This document shows, one piece after another, positions 35,243 through 45,735 of a DNA stretch of 64,000 bases. The notes beneath the pieces are model-generated. The model was not told the DNA's origin. It saw only the letters and a list, made by a program, of their open reading frames with translations, and did no database searches. Each line of letters begins with the position of its first letter. Within the stretch, counting starts at the first letter, position 1. Origin of the DNA: Desulfobulbaceae bacterium (GTDB lineage Bacteria; Desulfobacterota; Desulfobulbia; Desulfobulbales; Desulfurivibrionaceae); assembly GCA_004332195.1 (NCBI GenBank), contig SJBG01000003.1, positions 1-64,000 on the forward strand. The letters run 5' to 3'. Position numbers and translations under genes: made by a program.

Positions 35243-36996
35243 GGAATTTCGACATTCCCCACCATTTTCATCTTTTTCTTGCCGGCCCGCTGTTTTTCCA
35301 GCAGCTTGCGCTTGCGACTGATGTCGCCGCCGTAGCATTTAGCTAACACATCCTTGCGTATTGCCGAGACGTTGGTTCGGGCCACGACGTTGCCGCCGAT
35401 CGCCGCCTGGATGGCAATCTTGAACATGTGCCGGGGAATTTCCTCCTTGAACTTCTCGCAGGCCGCAAGCCCACGGGCTCGGGCGCTAACTCGGTGGACC
35501 AGTTGGGAGAGGGCGTCGACTTTCTCTCCGTTGACCAAAAGATCCAGTTTGACCAGATCGCCTGGGCGATAATCGCGCAAGTCGTAGTCGAAGGAGCCGT
35601 AACCCTGGGTCAGGGATTTCAGTTTGTCGTAAAAATCGTAGATCACCTCGCTTAACGGCAGCTCACAAGTGTATTCGATTCGGCCGGGTATCGGGTAGCT
35701 ATGATTGCTGTTGACCCCACGCCGCTCCATGCAAAGGTTCATGATTGGCCCCATGTAGCGCTCCGGCATCATGATGGTGGCTTTGATGTAAGGCTCTTCC
35801 ACCCGTGCTATGCTGCCCGGATCGGGGAAATAGGCGGGATTGTCCACCTCCACCATCTTGCCGTCGGTGAGATAGACGTGATAGTTGACCGAAGGGACGG
35901 TGAGAATCAAAGAAAGATCAAACTCCCGCTCCAGCCGCTCCTGAACCACCTCAAGGTGAAGTAGGCCTAAAAAACCGCAACGAAAGCCAAAACCCAGGGC
36001 GGAGGAGGAATCTTTCTGGAAGGTAAGGGCGGCGTCGTTTAAGGTCAGTTTTTCGACGGCGGCGCTCAGGTCTTCGTAGTCGTCGCTGGAGACCGGATAG
36101 ATTGAAGAAAACACCACCTGCTTGGCCGGCTTAAAACCGGGCAGGGCTTTAGCGCAGGGATTTTCCTTGATGGTGATGGTGTCGCCGGCCTGGGCATCAC
36201 TGATAGTCTTGATGCCGGCAAGAATGTAACCGACCTCGCCGGCCCTCAACTCTTTGGCCGCTTCTCGTTTGAGATGGAAATAGCCCACCTCTTCCACCTT
36301 GTGGCTGGCTCCGCTGGCCATCAAGCTGATGATATCGCCGGTCTTAACCCGACCATTAACAACTCGACAGGAGATGATCGTGCCGCGAAAAGCATCATAC
36401 TGCGCGTCAAAAATCAGGGCCTGTAGGGGCTTGTCCCCATCACCCACCGGCGGGGGCAGAAACTTGATCACCGCCTCCAGAACGTCCTGGATCCCGGCTC
36501 CGGTCTTGGCCGAGCACCGCTGAATCCGTTCGCGGTCCAACCCCAAGTCCTCTTCGATTTCGGCCGCTACCTTTTCCGGTTCGGCGGCGGGCAGATCAAT
36601 TTTGTTGATCACCGGAACTATTTCCAGATCGTTTTCCATCGCCAGATAGAGGTTGGCCAGGGTCTGAGCCTCAACCCCCTGGGCCGCGTCCACCAACAGC
36701 AATGCCCCCTCGCAACAACTCAAAGCCCGGGAGACCTCGTAGCTGAAATCAACGTGCCCGGGGGTGTCGACCAGGTTGAGCAGGTAATCCTGGCCATCGG
36801 CGGCCTTATAGAGCAGACGGATAGTCTGGCTTTTGATGGTGATCCCCCGTTCTCGTTCAATATCCATACTATCCAGTAACTGTTCTTTGAATTCGCGAGC
36901 GCTGACCCCGCCGCAGAGCTGAATAAAACGGTCGGCCAAGGTCGATTTGCCGTGGTCGATATGGGCAATGATACTGAAGTTTCTGATGTTTTTCAT
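35203..36996 (-). CDS. lepA: Elongation factor 4 (LepA)
   Basis: Ribosome back-translocase/assembly GTPase, 597 residues, normal length. G1 [18 protein letters not shown]3 [16 protein letters not shown]4 NKIDLPAAE, followed by the elongation-factor domains and the LepA-specific C-terminal domain ([20 protein letters not shown], then [20 protein letters not shown]). It is divergent from the sigma-32 gene and converges on engB with a 40-base overlap of the 3' ends. Confidence 0.97.
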   Translation of the reverse strand: MKNIRNFSIIAHIDHGKSTLADRFIQLCGGVSAREFKEQLLDSMDIERERGITIKSQTIRLLYKAADGQDYLLNLVDTPGHVDFSYEVSRALSCCEGALLLVDAAQGVEAQTLANLYLAMENDLEIVPVINKIDLPAAEPEKVAAEIEEDLGLDRERIQRCSAKTGAGIQDVLEAVIKFLPPPVGDGDKPLQALIFDAQYDAFRGTIISCRVVNGRVKTGDIISLMASGASHKVEEVGYFHLKREAAKELRAGEVGYILAGIKTISDAQAGDTITIKENPCAKALPGFKPAKQVVFSSIYPVSSDDYEDLSAAVEKLTLNDAALTFQKDSSSALGFGFRCGFLGLLHLEVVQERLEREFDLSLILTVPSVNYHVYLTDGKMVEVDNPAYFPDPGSIARVEEPYIKATIMMPERYMGPIMNLCMERRGVNSNHSYPIPGRIEYTCELPLSEVIYDFYDKLKSLTQGYGSFDYDLRDYRPGDLVKLDLLVNGEKVDALSQLVHRVSARARGLAACEKFKEEIPRHMFKIAIQAAIGGNVVARTNVSAIRKDVLAKCYGGDISRKRKLLEKQRAGKKKMKMVGNVEIPQSAFLAVLKSTK

Positions 36997-37218
36997 TTCA
37001 TCGCGATCCAGGTTTTGTCATGTTGCTTGTTTGAAAAAGCGATTGTAGCGATTAGCGGTTAGCTGAAAAAAATTAAACAGGAAAACATCCTATAAGTTTT
37101 AATAACTAACATAAGTTTTGTTACCGGGCCAATGATATTTCCCGCTTTAGAAATTTCGACAAATCGGGTAGAAATAGGAGTTTTGACCTTTCTCGATATT
37201 TAAGCTACTCTTTAACTT

Positions 37219-38184
37219 ATGAAAAACGCAGCAAAACCAAGGGAAAATTCCAGTGAAGACCAGGTTGCTAAGGAGTTTTACCCCTTGGTCAGCTTGGACG
37301 ATTCGGCTTTCCCGCCAGTGGTGGGGAATGCCGCGCTGCATCGCTATCTCCAGGAAATCGGCCAGTATCGCTTGCTCAGCCGCGAGGAAACCGACGAACT
37401 AGCCCGCCAATTTAAGGAGACCGGGGACCCGGATCTGGCCTACAAGCTGGTTACCGCCAACCTGCGCCTGGTGGTCAAGGTGGCGATGGATTTTCAAAGA
37501 TACTGGATGCACAACTTTCTTGATCTGATTCAGGAAGGCAACATTGGTCTGGTGCAGGCGGTCAAGAAGTTTGATCCATACCGTCAGGTTAAGTTCTCCT
37601 ATTATGCCGCTTACTGGATCCGGGCTTACATTCTCAAGTTTATCATGGATAATTGGCGGCTGGTCAAAGTTGGGACCACCCAGGCCCAACGCAAGCTCTT
37701 TTTCAGCCTTAATAAGGAGAAAAAACTGCTGGAATCCCAGGGATTTAAGGCTGAACCTAAGTTATTGGCCCAGCGTCTCAACGTCAAGGAGAGTGAAGTA
37801 ATCGAGATGAGCCAGCGCATGGACAACTGGGACGTGTCGCTGGAGGCCCCGGTTCGTGAGGATTCCGGCGACGAGCGTAAAGATTTTCTGCCGATGACCG
37901 GCCCCAGCGTGGAAGAAAAGGTGGCCACCAACGAGATCCAGGGATGGATGGCGGGGATGCTTGCCAAGTTGCGTCAGAGCTTGAACGATAAGGAGCGGGT
38001 GATCTTAGGCGAGCGTCTGCTCAGTGATGAGCCGGTTACCCTTCAGGATATCGCTGACCGGTTTGCCATTTCCCGCGAGCGGGTCCGCCAGATTGAGGCA
38101 AGCCTGCTCAAAAAGCTGCGAACCTATTTAGAAAACGAAGTGCCTGATATCAAGGATTTTCTCGAAGATTTTTTTAACCCCTAG
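37219..38184 (+). CDS. rpoH: RNA polymerase sigma-32 (heat shock) factor
   Basis: 321 residues. Region 1.2 (LHRYLQEIGQYRLLSREE), region 2 (NLRLVVKVAMDFQRYWMHNF, YYAAYWIRAYILKFI), the RpoH box QRKLFFSLNKEKK, and region 4 with a helix-turn-helix (LQDIADRFAISRERVRQIEA). The RpoH box makes this a sigma-32 rather than a primary factor. The ATG at 37219 follows an in-frame TAA and has no evident Shine-Dalgarno. TTGACC (37183) and TACTCT (37206) with a 17-base spacer would put the transcription start at the ATG, so a leaderless message is possible. Confidence 0.94.
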   Translation: MKNAAKPRENSSEDQVAKEFYPLVSLDDSAFPPVVGNAALHRYLQEIGQYRLLSREETDELARQFKETGDPDLAYKLVTANLRLVVKVAMDFQRYWMHNFLDLIQEGNIGLVQAVKKFDPYRQVKFSYYAAYWIRAYILKFIMDNWRLVKVGTTQAQRKLFFSLNKEKKLLESQGFKAEPKLLAQRLNVKESEVIEMSQRMDNWDVSLEAPVREDSGDERKDFLPMTGPSVEEKVATNEIQGWMAGMLAKLRQSLNDKERVILGERLLSDEPVTLQDIADRFAISRERVRQIEASLLKKLRTYLENEVPDIKDFLEDFFNP

Positions 38185-38203
38185 AACTGATGGAAATAAA
38201 AAG

Positions 38204-39454
38204 ATGCCGGTGCCATTACTTGATTTGCGGCCGCAGCTAGCACCGTTGCGGGCCGAGATTCTTGCCGCCATTGCCGAGGTGCTTGACTCCACCGCTTATA
38301 TTCTTGGGCCGCGGGTTGCAAGTCTGGAATCGGCGATGCAAGCTTATTGTGCCACCCCCGCCGCCATTGGCGTGAGCAGTGGCACCGATGCCTTGCTGTC
38401 GGCCCTGATGGCCCTTGAGGTCGGGCCGGGCGATTTAGTCCTGACTTCTCCTTACAGTTTTTTCGCCGCCACGGGCAGTATCCTCCGCCTGGGGGCCCGC
38501 CCGGTCTTTGTCGATATCGATCCCCAAAGCTACAACCTTGACCCCGACGGTTTGCAGGATTTTTTCACCAGACGGCCGGCTGAGACGGCGCGGGTCAAAG
38601 CCTGCCTTCCCGTGCATCTTTACGGCCAGAGTGCGGACATGGCCAGGATTTTGCCCCTATGCGCCGAGCATGGCATCCCGGTGGTGGAGGACGCGGCCCA
38701 GGCCATTGGGGCCCGATGCCCCTTGGGCCCGGCAGCGCGCCGAGCGGCCGAGGCAGCAATGTCGACAACGGCCCCCGGCGGCGACTTTGCCGTCGCCGCC
38801 GACTGGCACAGGGTTGGGAGCATGGGGCTGGTCGGCTGTTTCTCTTTTTTCCCCAGCAAAAACCTTGGCGGCATTGGGGATGGCGGCATGGTGGTTTGTC
38901 GGGATCAGGAGTTGGCAGCGAAAATTCGGACTCTGCGGATGCACGGCGGCACCAGCCGCTATCATCACGACTTGCTGGGCGGCAATTTCCGTCTGGATCC
39001 GATTCAGGCCGCAGTGCTTGAAATCAAGCTACGTCACCTGCCGGGTTGGCACCTCGCCCGGCGCCGAAACGCCGAGCGTTACCGACAGCTTTTCACTAGC
39101 TCCGGCTTGGTGGCCGAGGGGGCCGTATCCCTGCCGGTGGCGGTTTATCAGCGAGAAGCTGTGGCGGCGGGAATCGCTGATTTTCATGTTTACAATCAGT
39201 TTGTCGTTCGCGTACGCCAACGTGATGAGCTGCGAACATCCTTGCATCAGGCCGGGATCGGTTGTGAAATCTATTATCCGGTGCCCTTGCATCAGCAGGG
39301 TTGTGTGGCTAAGCTGGGTTACAATCAGGAAGTCTTTCCCGAGGCCGAACGCGCGGCCCGGGAAACCCTGGCCCTGCCCATTTATCCGGAGTTGACCGAG
39401 GAGATGCAACAGGAGGTGGTGCGGGCGATCAGGGCTTTTTATCGGCACTCTTAG
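38204..39454 (+). CDS. DegT/DnrJ/EryC1/StrS family PLP-dependent sugar aminotransferase
   Basis: Likely transfers an amino group to a nucleotide-linked keto sugar for surface polysaccharide. 416 residues. Substrate/PLP motifs: GVSSGTDALLSALMAL, TSPYSFFAATGSILRLGARP, PVHLYGQSADM, VVEDAAQAIGAR and the PLP-lysine region FFPSKNLGGIGDGGM, then MHGGTSRYHHDLLGGNFRLD. Between the two PLP motifs (about residues 172-203) there is an Ala-rich insertion (ARRAAEAAMSTTAPGGDF) not typical of the family. It lies 19 bases after rpoH, next to a decayed TPR protein and a VanZ gene. Confidence 0.9.
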   Translation: MPVPLLDLRPQLAPLRAEILAAIAEVLDSTAYILGPRVASLESAMQAYCATPAAIGVSSGTDALLSALMALEVGPGDLVLTSPYSFFAATGSILRLGARPVFVDIDPQSYNLDPDGLQDFFTRRPAETARVKACLPVHLYGQSADMARILPLCAEHGIPVVEDAAQAIGARCPLGPAARRAAEAAMSTTAPGGDFAVAADWHRVGSMGLVGCFSFFPSKNLGGIGDGGMVVCRDQELAAKIRTLRMHGGTSRYHHDLLGGNFRLDPIQAAVLEIKLRHLPGWHLARRRNAERYRQLFTSSGLVAEGAVSLPVAVYQREAVAAGIADFHVYNQFVVRVRQRDELRTSLHQAGIGCEIYYPVPLHQQGCVAKLGYNQEVFPEAERAARETLALPIYPELTEEMQQEVVRAIRAFYRHS

Positions 39455-39539
39455 GGCTGACCGCAGGGGATGAGCGGAATGGCAAGAAAAGAATCAGGCT
39501 CAAACATCAATTTCCTGAATTTTTCGCAGACAAGCCCAG

Positions 39540-42261
39540 AGTGAGCCGGATCAGGCCCTGCCGCACCTTGAATTGTTGCGGGAACTTGCCCCGATCGCGG
39601 GGAATATACCCAGGGTTTGGCGGCTACCTTACTTGGCCACCGGCCGTTTTGCCCGTTCCGCTGAATTGTTTCAGCGACTTTTAAGCCAGCGGCCCGATGA
39701 TCCCGACCTCCTGCTTGGTGTGGCCGCGGCCTTGATCAGTCAAGATTTGTCGGGCCAATCCTTACCCTATTGGGAGCGACTGGTGGCCCTGGACGGGGGG
39801 AACCCTGATTTCAACGAGCAACTGGCTCGCCTTTACCATCAGTTAGGTCTGCCCGCTAAAGCCCGCCCCCTGGTTCATCGGTTGGCTGAACCGATCACGG
39901 CCCCCGACCGTCTTTTGGCGTTGGCCGCCGAGGTTTATGAAGCCTTGGGCCGCAACCGTCAGGCGGTTGGCTACTGGCGGCGGTTGTTGGCCCGTGACCC
40001 CGGGCACGCCAAGGCTGCAGCCCGGCTGCAAACCTACTTGCTGGCCCGGAAGCCTTGGAGCATCTTTTGGCCGCTCTGCAAAATGATCCGCGCAACCCTC
40101 GGCTGTTGCGCCGGACGATTCAGGTTTATCACGATCTGGGCCGCTTTGTCGAAGCCTTGCCCGACCTTGAGCGCTACCTTGAAGTCCGACCCGCCGACCC
40201 GTCAAGCTCTGATTTTAGCCCTGGATACTTACCAGGCTCTTGATCGACAAGCGGAAGTTCTGTTGGTCCTCGAGCAAATGTTGGCCATGGACGGCGAATT
40301 GGCGCCGGACAAAATCCTGCGGGCGGCAATTTTGTTCGAGCAACAAGGACAGTATCTCAGGGCTTTGGAGCTTTATCCGCAAATATTGGCCCATTTCCCG
40401 GCCGATGCCGAGATTATGGCCAGAAAACTCAGCTTGCTTACCCGACTGCAAAGGCCGGCCGAAATTGGGGAAATATTGAGCCATCCCGAACAGCGCGAGC
40501 GGGCCTGGGAGATCCTGGTCGCCTGGCATAAGCTTGACCCGGACGATCGTCAGGTTATGACGGCTCTGGAATCCTAGCGGGAGCGGGGACCGGCGGTCGG
40601 ACCGGCGGTCCCCGCTCCCGCCACCGCCGCCGCAATTGAAGAGTTGCTGGCCAAGTTGGCTCAAGACGGGGATGCTGACCCCGACTTATTGCTGGCCCGG
40701 GCCACCTTTTATCAGTGGCGTGATCTGCCCTACGCGGCCTGGCGTGATTACGAATGAGCACCGCAAAGTCCGGCATTGGTTGCGGCAACTGTCGGCAGAA
40801 AATCGCTTAACCGGTCAAACGCGGCTGTTAGCGGTTCGCCTGCTGCTGGCAGCCGACTCCCTTTATCTGGCGGAAAATTTGATCCAAACGGCGGTGGCGG
40901 TTGAGAATCCGGAACCGCTGGCCCTGGTGCTGGCCGCTACCATCAAGCAACGGCAGGGGCATGATGAGTTAGCGGCCAACTTTCTTGAACAGGCCCGAGC
41001 CTGGGCGGATCAAGACCCGGGTCGACTCTTGCGGTTGGCGACAACCATCGCCAATTACGCCGGCTACGATTTTCCGCGACAACTGCAAATCATTAGCCAA
41101 GACTTGGCCCGACTGATGCCGGACTCCCTGACGGGCCACCTGCTGCGCATCGATGCCTTGGCGGTGGTCGGCAAAGTCGAACAAGCCCTGGACGAACTTG
41201 GCCAACTGGCCGTGATTTTTCCCGAATTTTACCCGGTGACCAAGCGCCAGAGCGCGAAGCTCCTACAACTTGGTCGTTTACCCGAGGCCTTTGCGCTGGT
41301 TGAACAGACCCGGATTGATCATCCCTGGAGCACACCGGATCTGGTTTTGGCCCGAGTTAATATTTTATGGTTGCAGCGGCGCTGGCGGGAGGCGCTACAA
41401 GAGCTGGAGGAGGCCCTCACCTCATCGGTGTTTGATCTTTTTGCGGCCGCCGCCCGGACCGCGGAGGTGGTGGTGCCATCTGATGACCCACCTGGCCTTT
41501 GGCCGCTCCTTGGCCAAGGAGTAAGCCCTTTACGGGAATTGGTCGATACGGCCATGAGTCCCGAATCTGCCGTAGCCGTTAAGCCGATTGATGAGCGGAT
41601 CCGCCAACTGGCAGCCCCCCTTTATGCCGATTATCGCCGACAGCTCCGTCTGGCGTTAGAGTTGAATGCGCGCCAGGCTGTGGACCGGCGGGAGTTTTTT
41701 GCCGCGACCAGGCACTATGAGCTTTTGCGGCGGCAATATCCCGATGAGTGGCCGATTCTTTACGATCTGGCGGGGTTGTACGGGCGAATGGCACAGTTTG
41801 AGGACGCGGCGGCGATTTATCGCCAACTGGCGGCCGCTCATCTGCCATATCCCGGGGTGGCTGAGGCCGCCTTGCGCAATGCGCAATGAGTTGCAGCGCC
41901 GCCCGCATACGGCCTTGCACTTTGGTTATCGCCGGGAGGAGGGCCGGGGCGGCCGTAAAGCCATGCGCCAGGAGTGGCAGGGCCTAAGGCAGTGGCTGAC
42001 CCCCGCCTTGGGTCATGAGCTTGAGAGGTGTTATTTCGACACCAGTTGACCGATGATCCTTTTTTGCGCGATATTCCCCGTTACTATACGCTGCGCTACG
42101 CCACGATCTATGACTCCCAGGGCTATGTCATCCAAACCCTGGCCGGCGCTTTTTCCTTGGAGTGGTCAGCTCGGTTGCGCACCGAGGCGAAGGTTGAATT
42201 GACTTCATCGTCGGAATACCAAGTCCGAGAGTTTGGTTTTTCGCTGATTTATCGCTGGTGA
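39540..42261 (+). pseudogene. Decayed TPR protein with C-terminal outer-membrane beta-barrel
   Basis: Tetratricopeptide-like helix pairs are read over about 2.4 kb but in changing frames: LELLRELAPIAGNIPRVWRL (from 39560), a shift near 40050 to EHLLAALQNDPRNPRLLRRT, back near 40200 to QALILALDTYQALDRQ, a stop at 40575, another shift near 40755 to VRHWLRQLSAENRLTGQTRL, and a shift near 41880 to NELQRRPHTALHFGYRREEG. The last part, up to GFSLIYRW at 42261, is amphipathic beta-strand sequence ending in an aromatic residue, like outer-membrane barrels. At least five disruptions mean no full product. It resembles TPR/barrel exporters of exopolysaccharide. Confidence 0.75.
40577..40621. repeat. 45-base GC-rich palindrome
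   Basis: GCGGGAGCGGGGACCG (40577-40592) is repeated as its exact complement at 40606-40621 around a 13-base centre. It begins at the TAG that ends the first part of the TPR pseudogene and interrupts the protein-like frame. It may be a small inserted palindromic element or a strong hairpin. Confidence 0.8.
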
Positions 42262-42282
42262 AAGCGGAAGAGGCAACGAAAC

Positions 42283-42639
42283 GTGGTGGGAAAAATTCGG
42301 GCTATAACTATTTGGCGGTTGTTTTTCTGGCTACTGTTACTCTTGGGGACAGCTATGGCCTGGCTGCCGGTCGATAATCCGGCCTTGACCCCAAACCATG
42401 CGGACAAGGTCAATCATCTCGGGGCTTTTACCGCGTTGACTTTGGCTCTGTCCCTGGCTTACGGCCTGCCCCTGCGAACGGTCGCCCTGCTCATGTTCGG
42501 CTACGGTCTGCTGATTGAAATGGTCCAAATACCACTACCCTATCGCCACGGCAGTTCGACCGATGTGGCGGCAAATGCCATTGGAATTCTGTTGGGCCTG
42601 GGGTTACGCTTCAGTGGGCGGTGGTTTACTAGACAATAA
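42283..42639 (+). CDS. VanZ-like family membrane protein
   Basis: 118 residues with four hydrophobic helices. The VanZ signature is visible: DKVNHLGAFTALTLALSLAYG with the conserved histidine, LIEMVQIPLPYRHGSSTDVAANAIGILLG with the E, R and D residues typical of the family. Function is unknown in most bacteria, though relatives change lipopeptide or glycopeptide resistance. GTG start at 42283 (GTG at 42286 also possible) with GGAAGAGG upstream. It follows the TPR pseudogene by 22 bases. Confidence 0.85.
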   Translation: MVGKIRAITIWRLFFWLLLLLGTAMAWLPVDNPALTPNHADKVNHLGAFTALTLALSLAYGLPLRTVALLMFGYGLLIEMVQIPLPYRHGSSTDVAANAIGILLGLGLRFSGRWFTRQ

Positions 42640-42672
42640 ACAACTAGTGTCCCCTTGGGGAAGGAGAAAAAA

Positions 42673-42702
42673 ATGAGGATCCTGGTGACCGGCGGCGCTG
42701 GC
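42673..42702 (+). pseudogene. Start of a lost NAD-dependent sugar epimerase gene
   Basis: After a good ribosome-binding site (GGGGAAGGAG) the ATG at 42673 codes for MRILVTGGAG, the first ten residues of short-chain epimerases/dehydratases such as UDP-glucuronate decarboxylase. The following residues (PCLSTYALPSC) do not continue the dinucleotide-binding fold. The gene body appears to have been deleted. Evidence is only ten codons plus a start site. Confidence 0.45.
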
Positions 42703-42860
42703 CCCTGTCTCTCGACATATGCGTTGCCCAGTTGTGACGCAGGAAATGGCATGGTTTTTTGTGCCGAGTTGTTGTACAATGGCTTCCAAGGTGGTCTGAA
42801 TACCGCCTCTTTCCATAGGCCGGTTAACCGTCATTGAACAAACCTTATAGGGAGATAACC

Positions 42861-43136
42861 ATGGGGAAAGAAAAAAGACTATTCAAAACTGAAGAACGAA
42901 AAAATCGATCAGACGTGAGCGATTTTCTCCATCAACTTGCTGACAAAATTTCGGCTGGGCAAGTTCTACTAGGTCGGGGTGATGAGGAAATCACGTTGAA
43001 ACTCTCCCAAAACTTAATTCTCGAAGTACAGGTAGAAGATGAAAACAAAGGAAAAAAGGGGATTCAACACAGCTTGGAGGTTGAAATCAAGTGGTTTGAT
43101 AACGACGAGCAAGGTGGGTCACTTGAACTAAAATAA
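42861..43136 (+). CDS. Amphi-Trp domain protein
   Basis: 91 residues, ATG at 42861 with AGGGAGAT before it. Pattern FKTEERKNRSDVSDFLHQLA, ADKISAGQVLLGRGDEEITL, LEVQVEDENKG and the closing LEVEIKWFDND fit the amphi-Trp domain family, small proteins of unknown function often found next to gas-vesicle or stress genes. The DNA is AT-rich compared with upstream genes. It is followed 17 bases later by MITE copy E. Confidence 0.75.
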   Translation: MGKEKRLFKTEERKNRSDVSDFLHQLADKISAGQVLLGRGDEEITLKLSQNLILEVQVEDENKGKKGIQHSLEVEIKWFDNDEQGGSLELK

Positions 43137-43153
43137 AAAATGAGGCGCTTGAA

Positions 43154-43294
43154 GGCTGCCTTGAAAAATTAGCTATTTTGTTCGAGTTTACGGCACGTAA
43201 AAAAAATTACCGCAGACATCTGGTTGATATTCCGAGGATAATTTTTTGAGCATAACGCAGAAATCGGGCGAAAGAGCAATTTTTCAAGGTGGCC
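43154..43294 (+). mobile_element. MITE-like element, copy E (141 bp)
   Basis: Same family, plus orientation. Flanking tetranucleotides TGAA (43150-43153) and TAAA (43295-43298) differ at one base. Left end GGCTGCCTTGAAAAATT. It lies 61 bases upstream of the cfa start with the right-type end facing cfa. Confidence 0.85.
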
Positions 43295-43355
43295 TAAAAT
43301 AATCAAAGAGGCTATTGAATGTCATATCGCCCCTGAACAAAAAAACTGATTCGAT

Positions 43356-44474
43356 ATGGACATGAGTATCTTTCGGGACAGGTTCGAAGAGTTATTGTCA
43401 TTTGCCGATGTCAGGATAAACGGAGACCGCCCCTGGGACCTCCAGGTGCATGATGAAAAGTTCTACTCAAGGACGCTGGCGCAAGGCTCGCTCGGTCTGG
43501 GGGAATCCTACGTTGATGGCTGGTGGGACTGTAACCGGCTTGATGAGTTCTTCCATCAAATTTTGCGGGCCAAACTCTATGATAAAGTCAAGTCCTGGAA
43601 AGATCTTATAAATGTTGCAAAGGCCAAGCTTTACAATCGGCAAAACCGCGCCCGCGCCTTTCAGGTCGGTGAACATCACTATGATATCGGCAACAACCTG
43701 TATCGGTGCATGCTCGACGACCGGATGATCTATAGTTGCGGTTACTGGCAGAGCGCGTCCTGCCTTGATGAAGCCCAGGAGGCCAAGCTCGATCTGGTCT
43801 GCAGGAAGCTCGGGATAAAACCGGGAATGCGGGTGCTTGATATCGGTTGCGGCTGGGGCGGCACCGCTAAATTTATCGCGGAAAACTATCAAGCCGAAGT
43901 AGTGGGCATCACGGTTTCGCAAAAACAGGCGCAATTTGCCAAAGAACACTGCAAAGGGTTGCCGATCGATATACGTCTTCAAGACTACCGCTCTCTTGAC
44001 GAAAGCTTTGCGTGTATCCTTTCTATCGGCATGTTTGAACATGTGGGCTGCAAAAACTATCAGGTATACATGCGGACGGTTCGTCGTAACCTAAAAGACG
44101 ACGGCCTTTTTCTCCTGCATACCATTGGCGGCAACCAAACGGTGACAGCCACCAATACCTGGCTTGATCGGTACATCTTCCCGAATTATATGATTCCGTC
44201 ATCCAGGCAAATCAGCGCCGCTGCCGAAGGAGTATTCGTTCTCGAAGATTGGCATAATTTCGGTGTTGATTACGACAAGACGCTTATTCAGTGGTTTCAT
44301 AATTTTGACAGAAACTGGCCGGCGCTGAAAAACGATTATGATGAGCGGTTTTACCGGATGTGGAAATATTATCTTCTTTCGTGTGCCGGCTCTTTCAGGG
44401 CAAGGATAAATCAAGTATGGCAGATAGTCTTTTCACCTGAGGGTGTTCCTAGAGGGTATGCCGCTGTACGATAA
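43356..44474 (+). CDS. cfa: Cyclopropane-fatty-acyl-phospholipid synthase
   Basis: Methylates double bonds of membrane phospholipid acyl chains using SAM. 372 residues: N-terminal substrate domain (SLGLGESYVDGWWDCNRLDE), then the methyltransferase domain with VGEHHYDIGNNLYRCMLDDR, MIYSCGYW, SAM loop VLDIGCGWGGTAKFIAENY (about 163), CILSIGMFEHVGCKNY (about 228) and HNFGVDYDKTL. ATG at 43356 was chosen for lack of a better one. Base composition is intermediate between the AT-rich and GC-rich blocks. Confidence 0.95.
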   Translation: MDMSIFRDRFEELLSFADVRINGDRPWDLQVHDEKFYSRTLAQGSLGLGESYVDGWWDCNRLDEFFHQILRAKLYDKVKSWKDLINVAKAKLYNRQNRARAFQVGEHHYDIGNNLYRCMLDDRMIYSCGYWQSASCLDEAQEAKLDLVCRKLGIKPGMRVLDIGCGWGGTAKFIAENYQAEVVGITVSQKQAQFAKEHCKGLPIDIRLQDYRSLDESFACILSIGMFEHVGCKNYQVYMRTVRRNLKDDGLFLLHTIGGNQTVTATNTWLDRYIFPNYMIPSSRQISAAAEGVFVLEDWHNFGVDYDKTLIQWFHNFDRNWPALKNDYDERFYRMWKYYLLSCAGSFRARINQVWQIVFSPEGVPRGYAAVR

Positions 44475-44522
44475 CCCGTTTTTTATCGGGGTATTTCTTT
44501 CCGGCTTTAATGATACGCTGAC

Positions 44523-44556
44523 ACCTTGCCGGCTGTTATGCCGACTCCGGCAAGGT
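44523..44556. terminator. Hairpin between the converging cfa and nrfD genes
   Basis: ACCTTGCCGG (44523-44532) pairs exactly with CCGGCAAGGT (44547-44556) around a 14-base loop. It ends at the nrfD stop codon. It is placed to terminate both converging transcripts. No long T-run follows on either strand, so it may be Rho-dependent or only structural. Confidence 0.55.
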
Positions 44557-45723
44557 TTAATGCCTTGCTGCTTCCGCATCTAAATTGAAAACTCGGCTGG
44601 CAACGAAGTAAAGCGCTAAACACAGGCCGAACCCGCCGATAACTATGGCGAATTCAGTAGCTGAGGGATTGTAGCTTACTAAGCCGGTGATCGGGTGCGC
44701 CCGGTCGACATCTGGGCGCAAAGGCACGAGCTGGCCAACCACCACCATGTTGTAACGCATGAAAAACAGGCCGATCAAGCTGCTGATCGCCGCAACAACT
44801 GATATTTCAAGTCTCTTGCCTCCGGTTGCCAACAGCAGAATAAAGGGCAGCAACAACCCAAGGAAGACGGCGAAAAACCAGTAGTGTAAGGCCATTGGCC
44901 CGTTGAGCAGGATCATCATGGCGTCGTGCTTGCCCGGAATACCGCCATAAATTGTAGTCATAACCTTCCAGAATTCAGCAAAGAGCAAGATACCCAGCAA
45001 GATGGTGAAAATCCTGCCGGTGGTTCTCACGGCTTGGTCAACATCCCTCGGCATTTTTTCCCGGTAGTAACGGTGAGCAAGAAGCAAAATCACGATGGCA
45101 CAGCCGCCGGCCGCGGCGGCGACAATGGTTGAGATCGGGATAAAGGGTCCCTGCCACCAGAGTCGGGCGTCCAGCAGGCCAAAGACCGATCCCAGGGTGG
45201 AGTGTTTGACTATTCCGCTGACAAAGCCGACCAGAATGGCGTAGCCGACATAGCGGTGCAGGCCCTTGGTCATCAAAATGAACGCGACTACGATTGCCGT
45301 TAGGTAGAGGCCGTATAGGGTCCCCATCCACCAGAGCGGGGCAGCGAGGTTGGGGCTGATTATGTTGTAAATCATCCGCAGGGGCTGGCCCAGTTCAAGG
45401 CCAATCACCACGAAAGCGGCGACCAACGTGATGATCGCCATGACAATGACCCTTTTGCCGATCACCTCAAAGGGTTCGAGGCCAAAGACGCGCGACAGCG
45501 AAGCAACCAGGCACAACCCGGTGGAGCTGAGCCCGAAAAAAATATAGGTTGAGATTAAAAGACCCCACGGCACCTGACGGTGGACGTTATAGGCGTCATG
45601 GCCCTGGATCAGGAAGTTGGTCAAGCCGATCAAGCCGATCAGGCAAAAAAGCCCGGTAGTAATGACCCAGATTCGATCGCCGCGGGAGTTGATCATTTTG
45701 CCGTTTATTGTAAGGAAATTCAT
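44557..45723 (-). CDS. NrfD/PsrC-type membrane subunit
   Basis: 388 residues, about ten transmembrane helices. PsrC/NrfD family anchor that exchanges electrons with the quinone pool for the adjacent FeS and molybdopterin subunits. Typical stretches: VPWGLLISTYIFFGLSSTGL, LELGQPLRMIYNIISPNL and the C-terminal LIGLFFMRYNMVVVGQLVPL. Start ATG at 45723 with AGAGGTGA in front. Last gene of the molybdoenzyme operon, 12 bases after the ferredoxin gene. Confidence 0.9.
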   Translation of the reverse strand: MNFLTINGKMINSRGDRIWVITTGLFCLIGLIGLTNFLIQGHDAYNVHRQVPWGLLISTYIFFGLSSTGLCLVASLSRVFGLEPFEVIGKRVIVMAIITLVAAFVVIGLELGQPLRMIYNIISPNLAAPLWWMGTLYGLYLTAIVVAFILMTKGLHRYVGYAILVGFVSGIVKHSTLGSVFGLLDARLWWQGPFIPISTIVAAAAGGCAIVILLLAHRYYREKMPRDVDQAVRTTGRIFTILLGILLFAEFWKVMTTIYGGIPGKHDAMMILLNGPMALHYWFFAVFLGLLLPFILLLATGGKRLEISVVAAISSLIGLFFMRYNMVVVGQLVPLRPDVDRAHPITGLVSYNPSATEFAIVIGGFGLCLALYFVASRVFNLDAEAARH

Positions 45724-45735
45724 ACTGATCACCTC

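Noticed and set aside
42786-42798. CCAAGGTGGTC as a further MITE end
   Set aside because: It has two mismatches and no associated element sequence; chance is likely.
42703-42837. The rest of the open frame after MRILVTGGAG as a real gene
   Set aside because: The residues after the first ten match no epimerase and have no secondary-structure pattern.
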